A DNA stretch of 16,329 bases from an uncultured Lachnospiraceae bacterium (GCA_910577675.1 CAJTOR010000059.1:1-16329); one strand, 5' to 3'; positions 6,275 through 14,215 are shown, counted from the first letter of the stretch. Notes: a model not told the origin generated them from the sequence alone. Program-made: numbers and translations.

Positions 6275-8458
6275 ATGATACTAAAATATGACTTATCCCA
6301 GGAAAATATAGCACTTCTGGCGCTGCCCTCAGGAGAGGAAATCTGCTATTGTGTCCCCTTCGATATCGACGAGGGCGGGAATTTCCTTGACAATTCCTAT
6401 GTCGTTGCAACGCGCAAACGCATTGTCGTCCTGAGTAAAGGCACTAAAAAAAGCCAGCATATGTTGTCAGACTGCGAGAAGGTCGCAAGCGAACCCCAGA
6501 TTGACTGCGGGCTGTTCCTAGTTAAAACAGGCGGCGAGGAACGCATACTCGCACGCTTTTCCGGGAAACACTTAGCGCGATTCTCCTACGTGGCGCGCGG
6601 GCTTATGTTATTTCTTTCCGGAAATATGAGCCTCGTATCAAGCGATGAATATGAGCGCACCTGCCCGAAATGCCACCGCGCACTTCCCGGCACAAAAGAA
6701 TGCCCTCATTGCAGCCGACAGGGCGGAGGCACAGCAAAACAATTTTTGTCCATGCTGACCCCCTACAAAAAACAGCTTTCCATAATATTCGTTGTGATGG
6801 CGTGTGCCGCTGTAACTACATTGCTAAACCCGGAAATCCAGAAACACCTGATTGACGATGTGCTACACGACCGCAAAGGTACACTGTCGGAAGCATACTT
6901 TTTCCTCAGCATTATCTTTGGGCTGAGTATCGGAATGGTTGTAATCAATATTACCAAGGCATACCTGTGTGCAAAACTCGGCTCAACATTAAGCAAGGAT
7001 TTGAGAGCGAAACTCTACCACAAAATACAGATGCTCTCCCTCTCCTTTATCAATGACCGCCGCCCGGGCGAATTGATGAACCGTGTCGTACATGATACCA
7101 ACCGCGTCAAAATGTTTATGGAAGACGTGTTCTGCAACATGTTTACCATCATTATCATGTTCGTATTCGACATTGTTTACATGCTGATACTGGACGCGAA
7201 ACTAGCGCTGATTTCGTTTGCATTTATGCCGTTCGGGCTCATACTTTCCACGGCATTCAAAAAGAACATCCACCGCCGCTTTCACCGCCAATGGCAAAAG
7301 GATGACGATGTAAACAGTTCCTTGCAGGACGTAATTTCGGGTATGAGCGTGGTAAAATCCTACGGTAAGGAAGCCTCGGAAGCAAAACATTTCAATGAAC
7401 TTGCGGATTCCTTCGCCAGGATCAACCGCAAAAACGAAGTTTTCTGGGCAGTTTTCTTTCCGATGCTCTCGTTCGCGATGGGTGCCGGAGTTTACCTGAT
7501 TACTTATTTCGGCGGGGTAAATGTCTTAAATGGCAGAAAAACACCGGGCGAACTTTTGCAGTTTATCAATTACACTTCCATGCTCTACATGTACCTAAAC
7601 TGGCTGACCAACCTTCCTCGCCAGTTGATGAACCTTGTCAACAGCGTGGAGCGCATCAACGATGTTATGTCGCAGGAGCCGCGCATCATTGACCGCGAAA
7701 AAGCAACGGAGCTTCCGATCAATGGCTCCGTGGAATTCCGGCACGCAACCTTCGGTTACAAATCCTATAAGCCGGTGCTTGAAGATATCAACCTCTCCAT
7801 CAAACCGGGGGAGATGATCGGTCTTGTCGGCGCATCAGGTACCGGGAAGTCCACAATGATTAACCTGATTATGCACTTATATGAACTGGACGACGGCGAA
7901 CTTTTGATTGACGGCAAGGATATCCGCGATATCCGGCTGGAAAACTACCATTCCCAGATCGGTGTTGTATTGCAGGAAACCTTCCTGTTCTCCGGCACAA
8001 TCCTTAACAATATCAAGTTTGCAAAGCCGGACGCAACATATGAGGAAGTAATCCGCGCTGCAAAGATGGCAAATGCACATGATTTTATCTGCCGCACGCC
8101 GGACGGATATAACACCTATGTCGGGGAGCGCGGTTTCACCCTCTCTGGCGGTGAGCGCCAGCGCATTGCAATCGCACGCGCAATCCTGAATGAGCCGAAA
8201 CTCCTGATTCTCGATGAGGCGACCGCAAGCCTTGATACCGAGAGCGAGTATCTGATCCAGAAAGCCCTTGAACGACTGACCAATGGCCGGACAACGTTCG
8301 CGATTGCGCACAGGCTTTCAACACTTAAAGATGCAGACCGGCTTGTGGTAATTGACGGGCACAGCATCGCGGAAATCGGGACACATAACGAGCTGATGGA
8401 ACAACAGGGAATTTATTATAAACTTGTGACAGCACAGCTTGAAATGCAGAAGGTATAA
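6275..8458 (+). CDS. ABC exporter with N-terminal extra domain and zinc ribbon (second of pair)
   Basis: This 727-residue fused membrane/ATPase exporter has the same unusual layout as the first ABC protein of the operon. A soluble N-terminal domain of about 120 residues contains NSYVVATRKRIVVLSKG, consistent with a PH-like fold. A zinc ribbon follows with C130, C133, C143 and C146, then about six membrane segments between roughly 165 and 450. The ATPase domain has Walker A GASGTGKST (519-527), signature LSGGERQ (623-629), Walker B LLILDE with E648, and H679. Both ATP sites of a heterodimer with the first protein would therefore be consensus. The proteins are clearly related but not near-identical, which fits an old duplication. 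The start has TGAGGA upstream. The gene ends the operon and is followed by a strong terminator. The transported substrate cannot be told from sequence. Confidence 0.9.
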   Translation: MILKYDLSQENIALLALPSGEEICYCVPFDIDEGGNFLDNSYVVATRKRIVVLSKGTKKSQHMLSDCEKVASEPQIDCGLFLVKTGGEERILARFSGKHLARFSYVARGLMLFLSGNMSLVSSDEYERTCPKCHRALPGTKECPHCSRQGGGTAKQFLSMLTPYKKQLSIIFVVMACAAVTTLLNPEIQKHLIDDVLHDRKGTLSEAYFFLSIIFGLSIGMVVINITKAYLCAKLGSTLSKDLRAKLYHKIQMLSLSFINDRRPGELMNRVVHDTNRVKMFMEDVFCNMFTIIIMFVFDIVYMLILDAKLALISFAFMPFGLILSTAFKKNIHRRFHRQWQKDDDVNSSLQDVISGMSVVKSYGKEASEAKHFNELADSFARINRKNEVFWAVFFPMLSFAMGAGVYLITYFGGVNVLNGRKTPGELLQFINYTSMLYMYLNWLTNLPRQLMNLVNSVERINDVMSQEPRIIDREKATELPINGSVEFRHATFGYKSYKPVLEDINLSIKPGEMIGLVGASGTGKSTMINLIMHLYELDDGELLIDGKDIRDIRLENYHSQIGVVLQETFLFSGTILNNIKFAKPDATYEEVIRAAKMANAHDFICRTPDGYNTYVGERGFTLSGGERQRIAIARAILNEPKLLILDEATASLDTESEYLIQKALERLTNGRTTFAIAHRLSTLKDADRLVVIDGHSIAEIGTHNELMEQQGIYYKLVTAQLEMQKV

Positions 8459-8460
8459 GG

Positions 8461-8572
8461 GGTATTTACAAAATTTGTCGATTCAAGGCATATGGTAAAG
8501 AAGATTTAGATATACATACTATATTTTGTTTTCATATGCCATTGCCATTTTCAACGACCCCCGATAAATACC
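8461..8572. other. 112-nt nested inverted repeat after the ABC operon
   Basis: Three pairs of complementary segments are nested in order: GGTATTTA (8461-8468) with TAAATACC (8565-8572), GTCG (8477-8480) with CGAC (about 8555-8558), and GGCATATG with CATATGCC flanking a loop of about 38 nt. GTTTTGCTTT follows. It could be a degenerate terminator, a small non-autonomous element or a single long-hairpin repeat. It lacks the conserved blocks of the two arrays. Confidence 0.4.
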
Positions 8573-8628
8573 GTTTTGCTTTCCACCATTATATAGCTCT
8601 ATTTTGAAACTATAAATGTGGAAAAACA

Positions 8629-8690
8629 GGGGCTGTAAAACTTGCACGGAATCAGATTTCGGCAAGTTTTACAGCCCCCGTTTTGTTTGT
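8629..8690. terminator. Bidirectional rho-independent terminator
   Basis: GGGGCTGTAAAACTTGC (8629-8645) and its exact complement (8662-8678) form a perfect 17-bp stem with a 16-nt loop. GTTTTGTTT follows on the plus strand and TGTTTTTCC on the minus strand, so it can end both the ABC operon and the convergent DUF1266 gene. Confidence 0.92.
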
Positions 8691-8739
8691 GCCAGGGTCA
8701 AGGAATTTTCATATTCCTATGCTGCTCCCGCTGTCAGGT

Positions 8740-9933
8740 TTATACAAACCCTATCTTCCTCTGTGCAGGCCACGGGCAGCTCCTCCATTGTCCGCCGCCC
8801 TCATCAAAATCCCCGACCAGCAAATTTGTAATGGCATCTGCGAGATATCCAAGATAGCTGGCGGCGGAACTATCGCCACACAGCAATTTCCACATCATAC
8901 CGCCAAAGAGATAGGACTGGGCAAATTCGCGCCAGCTATGTAACTCACCGACCACCTTTTGGGACAAATCCCAGAGAATTCCCTTCGCCTCATTCTCGGT
9001 AATCCAGCCCAGATAGCTGCCCCATCGGGTAAGCATCGCCGCGCGCCCAATATCCCACCCCGCCAAAAAACCGGGCGTATACTGTGTTTTGTAACGTCTG
9101 ACAAAACGAAAGGCACGGCGGACAGACTCCTGCTCCTCCCAATCCATATTTTCATCCATCAATTCTTCCGGTGAATCTGCCTCAAGGTAAAGACGGTACT
9201 TCAGGATATAACCCTCCTGGCTCAGGTAGCGGATCTTATCCAACAGGCCGCTGCGCCCGTCAATCCCCCAGGAACGCCGCACAACCGACACAACCTGCTG
9301 CTCCATAACCGGTACATGTGCCTCAACATCCATCCCGTCCATACGGTGGTCATTAAGTGTAGAAATAATCCCGGACAACAAGATCCCAAACTGCTCCCAT
9401 CCCGCATCTTCCTTCCCGTAAGGGAACGCTTCCGGCTCCGGCAGGGAGGCAATCCTTGACATAGTTTCTTCCAGAATCACATAGAGCTTTTCCTCCAAGC
9501 CAGTTCCAAACAAAATCTCTTCGTCATCTTCGTCCTCGCCGTCCTCATCCTCCTCCATCCCCAATGTTTCAAGAGCCGCCGCAATAATACCCATATCTTC
9601 CCCAAACAACTGTCCCATCAGAGTTTCCGCATCGGATGCCATGGACTCCGCAACTTTATCATCCACCATTTTCTTTATCATCTCTTCATTGACTGCCATC
9701 TGGTTCATGGCATCCGCTCCAAAAATCTGCCCTAAAATCTCCACCTGCCGCTGTGTATTGGCATTGATTAACTCCTCCACTTCACTGGCGGACACCTGCT
9801 CATCTTTTTCATGTGAAGGTGCCATGGCTTTGTCAGCAAGCTCCTCACTCTTCTCAAATGTTTCTTTCATCGTTTCCGCAGCCTGTTCACTGGCTTTCTG
9901 CGCCCGTTTCATAATTTCATTAATATCAAACAT
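8740..9933 (-). CDS. DUF1266 domain protein of unknown function
   Basis: This predicted cytoplasmic protein has 397 residues. Residues 1-125 are rich in Glu, Met and Ala and look helical (possible coiled coil). A strongly acidic linker follows at about 127-140. The C-terminal part from about 212 matches DUF1266: SWGIDGRSGLLDKIRYL, then GWDIGRAAMLTRWG, then the SWREFAQSYLFGG segment near 333-345. No catalytic function is established for that domain. The start is ATG 9933 because GGAGGG sits 6 nt upstream; the frame opens slightly earlier at 9954 without a better site. The last 20 residues overlap no other gene. It lies downstream of tetR on the same strand but has its own likely promoter, so it may be a target of that regulator, which is an inference from position only. 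Confidence 0.8.
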   Translation of the reverse strand: MFDINEIMKRAQKASEQAAETMKETFEKSEELADKAMAPSHEKDEQVSASEVEELINANTQRQVEILGQIFGADAMNQMAVNEEMIKKMVDDKVAESMASDAETLMGQLFGEDMGIIAAALETLGMEEDEDGEDEDDEEILFGTGLEEKLYVILEETMSRIASLPEPEAFPYGKEDAGWEQFGILLSGIISTLNDHRMDGMDVEAHVPVMEQQVVSVVRRSWGIDGRSGLLDKIRYLSQEGYILKYRLYLEADSPEELMDENMDWEEQESVRRAFRFVRRYKTQYTPGFLAGWDIGRAAMLTRWGSYLGWITENEAKGILWDLSQKVVGELHSWREFAQSYLFGGMMWKLLCGDSSAASYLGYLADAITNLLVGDFDEGGGQWRSCPWPAQRKIGFV

Positions 9934-9963
9934 TATCCGCCCTCCGATTAACATATTTGTCTT

Positions 9964-9993
9964 AATATACCGCCAAATATATTATACAGACAA
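9964..9993 (-). promoter_or_regulatory. Possible sigma-A promoter of the DUF1266 gene
   Basis: On the minus strand TTGTCT (9993-9988) and TATATT (9969-9964) are 18 nt apart, ending about 30 nt before the ATG. A TATAAT also occurs between them (9986-9981) but has no good -35 partner, so the exact start is uncertain. Confidence 0.45.
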
Positions 9994-10000
9994 TCAACTT

Positions 10001-10160
10001 TTTTCTTCTATTTTTCTTTCTATTTCCCTATTTCCCCCTGCTCCTTTCACTTTCCACTTTTACTTTCCCTTTCCTCTTCCCCCTTTGTCTTTACTTTTCC
10101 CACACTCTTCTTTTGTTCCCTTCCCCCCGCTTCCTTCACATTTTTCACTTCTCTACGCTT
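10001..10160. repeat. Polypyrimidine/polypurine tract over the tetR 3' end
   Basis: The plus strand here is almost entirely C and T. It covers the 3' end of the TetR gene, where it encodes a Lys/Glu/Arg-rich tail, and continues about 45 bp past the stop. Such tracts can adopt unusual DNA structure; no unit period is obvious. Confidence 0.6.
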
Positions 10161-10754
10161 CTCCAATGCATCAACTATGGCATTAATCTGAAAATCAACT
10201 GTTTCCTCCACAGCCTCCGGCACTAGCAGGGGCAGTGTATCGGGAATTGCCCTTCGCACAATCATCACCATCAAACTAAGGTTTGTAAACAAATCTATAT
10301 TCCCCTTATCCGCCCTCACCCCAAAATTCCTTAGTATCTCACCGAAAAGGCGGGTCTGCTTTTCCCTAAATACTTTATAGCTCTCCTCTGACAGGCGCTT
10401 GAAAATAAGCTGTTGTTCCTCAATTGTCAGAATCGCAATACCATTCTTTTCCCCGTAACAACAGGAATAAAGAAATTGCCTGACTGCCTCACGCCAGCTC
10501 AAAGCAGGGTCTGACATAAGCTTTTTTACATATGCAATAATCTTTGGCTGCTGCAAATATAATGTTTCCACAACCAAATCTTCTTTTGTCGGAAAAAAAG
10601 AGTAGAAAAAAGTCCGCGAAATTCCGACCCTTTTATAAATCTGTTCAACGGTCGTATGCTGTATGCCCTGTTTTGCCATCAATTCAAGACCGACCGCAAC
10701 AAGGGCATTCCGGATATTCTCCCTGCTCTCCTCCGAGTAAGCCACTTTTGGCAT
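10047..10754 (-). CDS. TetR/AcrR family transcriptional regulator
   Basis: This 235-residue regulator has the usual TetR layout. An N-terminal helix-turn-helix at about 33-54 reads TTVEQIYKRVGISRTFFYSF, with the typical FPTKEDL following. A variable helical ligand-binding domain continues to about residue 200. It should bind DNA as a dimer and be released by a small ligand that cannot be named from sequence. The C-terminal 35 or so residues are an unusual Lys/Glu/Arg-rich low-complexity tail encoded by a polypurine tract; most family members end before this. The start has AGGAGG 6 nt upstream. A 14-bp perfect palindrome overlaps its own predicted transcription start, which suggests autorepression. 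The downstream same-strand neighbour is the DUF1266 gene; there is no adjacent efflux pump. Confidence 0.88.
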   Translation of the reverse strand: MPKVAYSEESRENIRNALVAVGLELMAKQGIQHTTVEQIYKRVGISRTFFYSFFPTKEDLVVETLYLQQPKIIAYVKKLMSDPALSWREAVRQFLYSCCYGEKNGIAILTIEEQQLIFKRLSEESYKVFREKQTRLFGEILRNFGVRADKGNIDLFTNLSLMVMIVRRAIPDTLPLLVPEAVEETVDFQINAIVDALEKRREVKNVKEAGGREQKKSVGKVKTKGEEERESKSGK

Positions 10755-10781
10755 TCCATCCTCCTTCCGAAAAATAAAAAC

Positions 10782-10795
10782 AAATTTATAAATTT
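10782..10795. promoter_or_regulatory. Candidate TetR operator
   Basis: AAATTTATAAATTT is a perfect 14-bp palindrome placed at the predicted tetR transcription start. That is the usual place for an autorepressor site. The AT-rich setting makes chance palindromes more likely. Confidence 0.4.
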
Positions 10796-10801
10796 ATCTT
10801 T

Positions 10802-10830
10802 ATTTTATCATACTGTAAAATATAATGCAA
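10802..10830 (-). promoter_or_regulatory. Sigma-A promoter of tetR
   Basis: On the minus strand TTGCAT (10830-10825) and TAAAAT (10807-10802) are separated by 17 nt. The -35 box starts just after the transketolase terminator's T-run. Confidence 0.65.
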
Positions 10831-10836
10831 GAAAAA

Positions 10837-10887
10837 AACTCCCTTCCCGGAAACCAAGTCCAACGGACTTTTCCGGAAAAGGGAGTT
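10837..10887 (-). terminator. Rho-independent terminator of the tal-tkt operon
   Basis: On the minus strand AACTCCCTT...CCGGAAA pairs with TTTCCGG...AAGGGAGTT around a TCC/GGA inner stem, followed by a run of seven T. It lies about 90 nt past the transketolase stop and insulates tetR. Confidence 0.85.
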
Positions 10888-10974
10888 CTTCTAATACATT
10901 TTCCAAAATCTTTAAGCCTGTTATGATATTAAGCCACATACGCCCATATCATTTACATGCCAAAACACTTAATC

Positions 10975-12957
10975 TTATAACACTGCCTTCACTGCTGCCA
11001 CAACATTCTCCGTCGTGAAGCCGAATTTCTTGAATAATGTCGCAGCCGGTGCAGAAGCGCCGAAGCCCTTCATAGAGATAATCTTGCCATCAAGCCCAAC
11101 ATACTTGCCCCAGCCAAAATCGCCAAGCGCTTCCACCGCTACCCTTGCACGGACATTCTTTGGAAGAACGGATTCCTTGTACTCTTCGGACTGCTCCTCA
11201 AAAATATCCATACATGGCATGGAAACGACTCTCACGTCAACACCATCCTTCGCAAGTGCCGCCTTCGCCTCAACTGCAAGGGATACCTCGGAACCCGTTG
11301 CGATAATAATTGCGTCCGGAACATCCTTTGTGGAATCCTCAAGCACGTAAGCACCCTTTAAGGCTTCCTTTGAGGAGCCTGCAAGCTGTGGCAGGTTCTG
11401 CCTCGAAAGTACGAGTGCGGTCGGTGTTTCAAGAGATGTCACCGCAGAGTACCATGCCGCGATCGTTTCGGTTGCGTCCGCCGGGCGGAACACATGGAAA
11501 TTCGGCATGGAACGCAGCATTGCAAGCTGCTCAATCGGCTCATGGGTCGGTCCATCCTCGCCGACACCGATACTGTCATGTGTAAGCACATAGGTGGTCG
11601 GAATCTTCATAATCGAAGAAAGTCTTGCCATAGGCTTCACATAATCACTGAATACAAAGAAGGTTGATACAAACGCGCGCAGACCGTGCAGCGTCATACC
11701 GTTGCCGATTGCAGCCATCGCGAGCTCGCGGACACCAAAATGCATGTTCCTGCCCGCGTAATCAGCCTTCGAGAAATCACCCATATCCTTCATATAGGTC
11801 TTTGTGGACGGGGAAAGATCCGCTGCACCGCCGACAAGGTTCGGAACCTTGTCCTTCAGGCGGTTAAGCACCTGCCCGGAAAGATTGCGGGTTGCCTCCG
11901 GCTTGTCATCATATGCCCAGAATGCCTCATCGTCAATCAGCTTCTTCGCGATTTCAAGATCAAATTCCTCGTCCCACGCTTTCTTCATTTCCGGATACTT
12001 CGCGCAGTATTCTTCAAACATCTTATTCCACGCGTCCTCAACCTCGGCTTTTGCCGAAGCGATATCCCTGTAGTTCGCATAAACCTCATCCGGGACAAAG
12101 AACGGCTCGTTGCCAGGCCATCCAAGGTTCTCCTTGAGCGCCTTTACATTGTCGTCGCCGAGAGGCTCACCGTGCGCACTCGCCTTGCCCTGTTTTGCTG
12201 GGCAGCCAAAACCGATCTGCGTCTTTACAGTAATCATTGTAGGGCGGGTTTTATCAGCTTTCGCTTCCTCGATAGCTTTTCCAATTTCTTCCAGATTGTT
12301 GCCATCCTCCACAACAAGTGTCTGGAAACCGAACGCCTCGAAGCGTTTCTTTACATCCTCAGTAAACGCAATATCGGTGCTTCCCTCAATAGAAATCTGG
12401 TTGGAATCATAGAGGACAATCAACTTGCCAAGTCCCAATGTTCCCGCAAGTGAGAATGCCTCGGAGGAGATACCTTCCATCATACATCCATCACCGCCAA
12501 GTACATAGGTGTAATGGTCAACAACCGGATAGCCTTCCTTGTTAAATTTTGCTGCCAGATGTGCTTCCGCTGCTGCCATACCGACTGCCATACCCATGCC
12601 AGCACCGAGAGGTCCTGTTGTTGCCTCAACGCCCCTTGTATGACGGTACTCCGGATGCCCCGGTGTCAGCGAGTCAAGCTGGCGGAACTGCATTAAGTCT
12701 TCCTTTGTCAGCCCGTAGCCAAACAAGTGAAGAAGTGAGTAGAGCAGGGTCGAACCATGTCCGCCGGAAAGGATAAAGCGATCCCTGTTCGGCCAGTCCG
12801 GGTTTGCCGGATTATGATTCATATGTTTTGCCCAGAGTTCATAGGCCATCGCCGCGCTACCAAGCGGGAGCCCCGGATGACCGGAGTTTGCCTTCTGTAC
12901 GGCATCCGCTGCCAGCACACGGATGGCGTTTACCGACATTGTGTCAATATTACTCAT
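10975..12957 (-). CDS. tkt: Transketolase
   Basis: This is a full-length 660-residue transketolase, the thiamine-diphosphate enzyme that moves two-carbon ketol units between sugar phosphates in the non-oxidative pentose phosphate pathway. Visible signatures are H27 in NSGHPGLPLG, H67 in LSGGHGS, the thiamine-diphosphate/metal motif starting at GGDGCMMEG (154-162) and continuing to N186, E411 in GVREL (the cofactor-activating Glu), and H460, D461 and H472 in the segment 459-474. Domain order is normal: cofactor-binding, pyrimidine-binding, C-terminal. The start is ATG 12957, with GGAGG 9 nt upstream; the frame is open from 13002 into the repeat array, which is not coding. It is the second gene of an operon with transaldolase and is separated from it by the three-unit hairpin array. 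A terminator follows it. Confidence 0.97.
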   Translation of the reverse strand: MSNIDTMSVNAIRVLAADAVQKANSGHPGLPLGSAAMAYELWAKHMNHNPANPDWPNRDRFILSGGHGSTLLYSLLHLFGYGLTKEDLMQFRQLDSLTPGHPEYRHTRGVEATTGPLGAGMGMAVGMAAAEAHLAAKFNKEGYPVVDHYTYVLGGDGCMMEGISSEAFSLAGTLGLGKLIVLYDSNQISIEGSTDIAFTEDVKKRFEAFGFQTLVVEDGNNLEEIGKAIEEAKADKTRPTMITVKTQIGFGCPAKQGKASAHGEPLGDDNVKALKENLGWPGNEPFFVPDEVYANYRDIASAKAEVEDAWNKMFEEYCAKYPEMKKAWDEEFDLEIAKKLIDDEAFWAYDDKPEATRNLSGQVLNRLKDKVPNLVGGAADLSPSTKTYMKDMGDFSKADYAGRNMHFGVRELAMAAIGNGMTLHGLRAFVSTFFVFSDYVKPMARLSSIMKIPTTYVLTHDSIGVGEDGPTHEPIEQLAMLRSMPNFHVFRPADATETIAAWYSAVTSLETPTALVLSRQNLPQLAGSSKEALKGAYVLEDSTKDVPDAIIIATGSEVSLAVEAKAALAKDGVDVRVVSMPCMDIFEEQSEEYKESVLPKNVRARVAVEALGDFGWGKYVGLDGKIISMKGFGASAPAATLFKKFGFTTENVVAAVKAVL

Positions 12958-12977
12958 AAAAGAATTCCTCCATATTA

Positions 12978-13290
12978 AGTTCCGCGAACGCCCTACAAGC
13001 ACCCTAATTCCACAGAGTCCTTTTTCTCCGCTTTGCTCCGAAAAATTCCTCTGGGGCGCTTTCCGGGCTTTCGCTGTTTTTAGTTCCGCGAACGCCCTAC
13101 AAGCACCCTAATTCCACAGAGTCCTTTTTCTCCGCTTTGCTCCGAAAAATCCCTCTGGGGCGCTTTCCGGGCTTTCGCTGTTTTAAGTTCCGCGAACGCC
13201 CTACAAGCACCCTAAATTGGCAGAGTCCTTTTTCTCCGCTTTGCTCCGAAAAATCCCTCTGGGGCGCTTTCCGGGCTTTCGCTGTTTTTA
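12978..13290 (-). repeat. Array 2: three tandem 104-bp long-hairpin repeats
   Basis: Units lie at 13186-13289, 13082-13185 and 12978-13081, each 104 bp, in transcription order from transaldolase to transketolase. On the minus strand each begins AAAACAGC and ends GCGGAACT, the same ends as array 1. Each folds as an imperfect palindrome: GCGAAAGCCC pairs imperfectly with GGGCGTTCGC, CAGAG with CTCTG, and TTTTTC/GAAAAA closes the 13-nt loop GGAGCAAAGCGGA. A remnant GAACT precedes the first unit. The array starts 18 nt after the transaldolase stop and ends 6 nt before the transketolase ribosome site. Differences between units are few, for example at the AATTCCA/AATTGG block. It is treated as non-coding. 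Confidence 0.9.
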
Positions 13291-13307
13291 GTTCGGTTTA
13301 GTTAATT

Positions 13308-13961
13308 TTACTTTCCGAAAACTGCCTCGTAATCCTTCTTGAATTTCTCAATACCCTGATCGGTGAGCGGATGCTTTGTGCACTGTACAATAACGCTGTA
13401 TGGAACAGTTGCAATATGCGCACCTGCAAGGGCACAGTCTGTAATGTGGATCGGGTTGCGCACACTTGCTGCAATAATCTCGGTTTCAATATCGTAAATA
13501 TTGAAAATATCAGCGATATTGCGGATCAGGTCAATACCAGGAGTGGAAATGTCATCCAGACGGCCAAGGAACGGGGAAACATAAGTTGCGCCAGCCCTGG
13601 CTGCGAGAAGAGCCTGGTTTGCAGAGAAAATCAGGGTCACATTCGTCTTGATCCCCTCACTGGAAAGAACCTTCACTGCCTTTAAACCCTCAACGGTCAT
13701 CGGAATCTTAACAACCATGTTCGGATGAATCGCAGCGATCTCGCGGCCTTCCTTAATCATACCTTCCGCGTCAACTGTCGTCGCCTTAACCTCACCGCTG
13801 ATCGGACCGTCCACAATGGAAGTAATCTCCTTGATAACCTCATTAAAATCACGGCCTTCCTTCGCGATCAGAGACGGATTCGTGGTGACACCACAGATCA
13901 CGCCCATGTCATTTGCCTTCCTGATGTCCTCCACATTGGCTGTGTCAACAAAAAACTTCAT
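13308..13961 (-). CDS. tal: Transaldolase, short fructose-6-phosphate-aldolase-like type
   Basis: This 217-residue enzyme belongs to the short transaldolase/FSA family, which forms a Schiff base with a lysine and transfers dihydroxyacetone units in the pentose phosphate pathway. K85 in NMVVKIPMT is the Schiff-base lysine. Other signatures are MKFFVDTAN at the N-terminus, GVTTNPSL (24-31), TNVTLIFS (106-113) and SPFLGRLDD (129-137). Position 131 is Phe; true fructose-6-phosphate aldolases have Tyr there, so transaldolase activity is the better prediction. The length matches the family, which forms decamers. AAGGAGG precedes the ATG and a clear promoter lies upstream. It is the first gene of an operon with transketolase, which agrees with the pathway role. 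Confidence 0.95.
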   Translation of the reverse strand: MKFFVDTANVEDIRKANDMGVICGVTTNPSLIAKEGRDFNEVIKEITSIVDGPISGEVKATTVDAEGMIKEGREIAAIHPNMVVKIPMTVEGLKAVKVLSSEGIKTNVTLIFSANQALLAARAGATYVSPFLGRLDDISTPGIDLIRNIADIFNIYDIETEIIAASVRNPIHITDCALAGAHIATVPYSVIVQCTKHPLTDQGIEKFKKDYEAVFGK

Positions 13962-14002
13962 TTTTTAAATCCTCCTTTAATTAGTAATAAATTTAAAAAG
14001 AT

Positions 14003-14017
14003 GTAAAATAATTTTAC
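14003..14017. promoter_or_regulatory. Possible operator in the tal leader
   Basis: GTAAAATAATTTTAC is a 15-bp palindrome (one unpaired centre base) located just downstream of the predicted transcription start of tal. It could bind a repressor, or it could be a chance AT-rich palindrome. Confidence 0.3.
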
Positions 14018-14026
14018 TTTTACTAA

Positions 14027-14055
14027 ATTATACTACAATTTGCTGAAAATGGCAA
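14027..14055 (-). promoter_or_regulatory. Sigma-A promoter of the tal-tkt operon
   Basis: On the minus strand TTGCCA (14055-14050) and a consensus TATAAT (14032-14027) have the ideal 17-nt spacing. Transcription should begin near 14020, giving a leader of about 60 nt before the transaldolase ATG. Confidence 0.8.
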
Positions 14056-14215
14056 GTAAAATATAGCTATCCATCGTGCAAATTGTGCTTTTTTTCGCCC
14101 AAACAAGAATTTTAAACCAAAACCTCAGTACACCACACATAAAAAATAACCTGAACCACCCAACCCTAAAGCAAAACCCGGCAAAGCCAACTCTTATACC
14201 CTGCCAGTATACCCG

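Noticed and set aside
11686..12453. Plus-strand 255-codon frame inside transketolase
   Set aside because: It is a shadow of the conserved transketolase gene on the other strand; no ribosome site or domain supports it.
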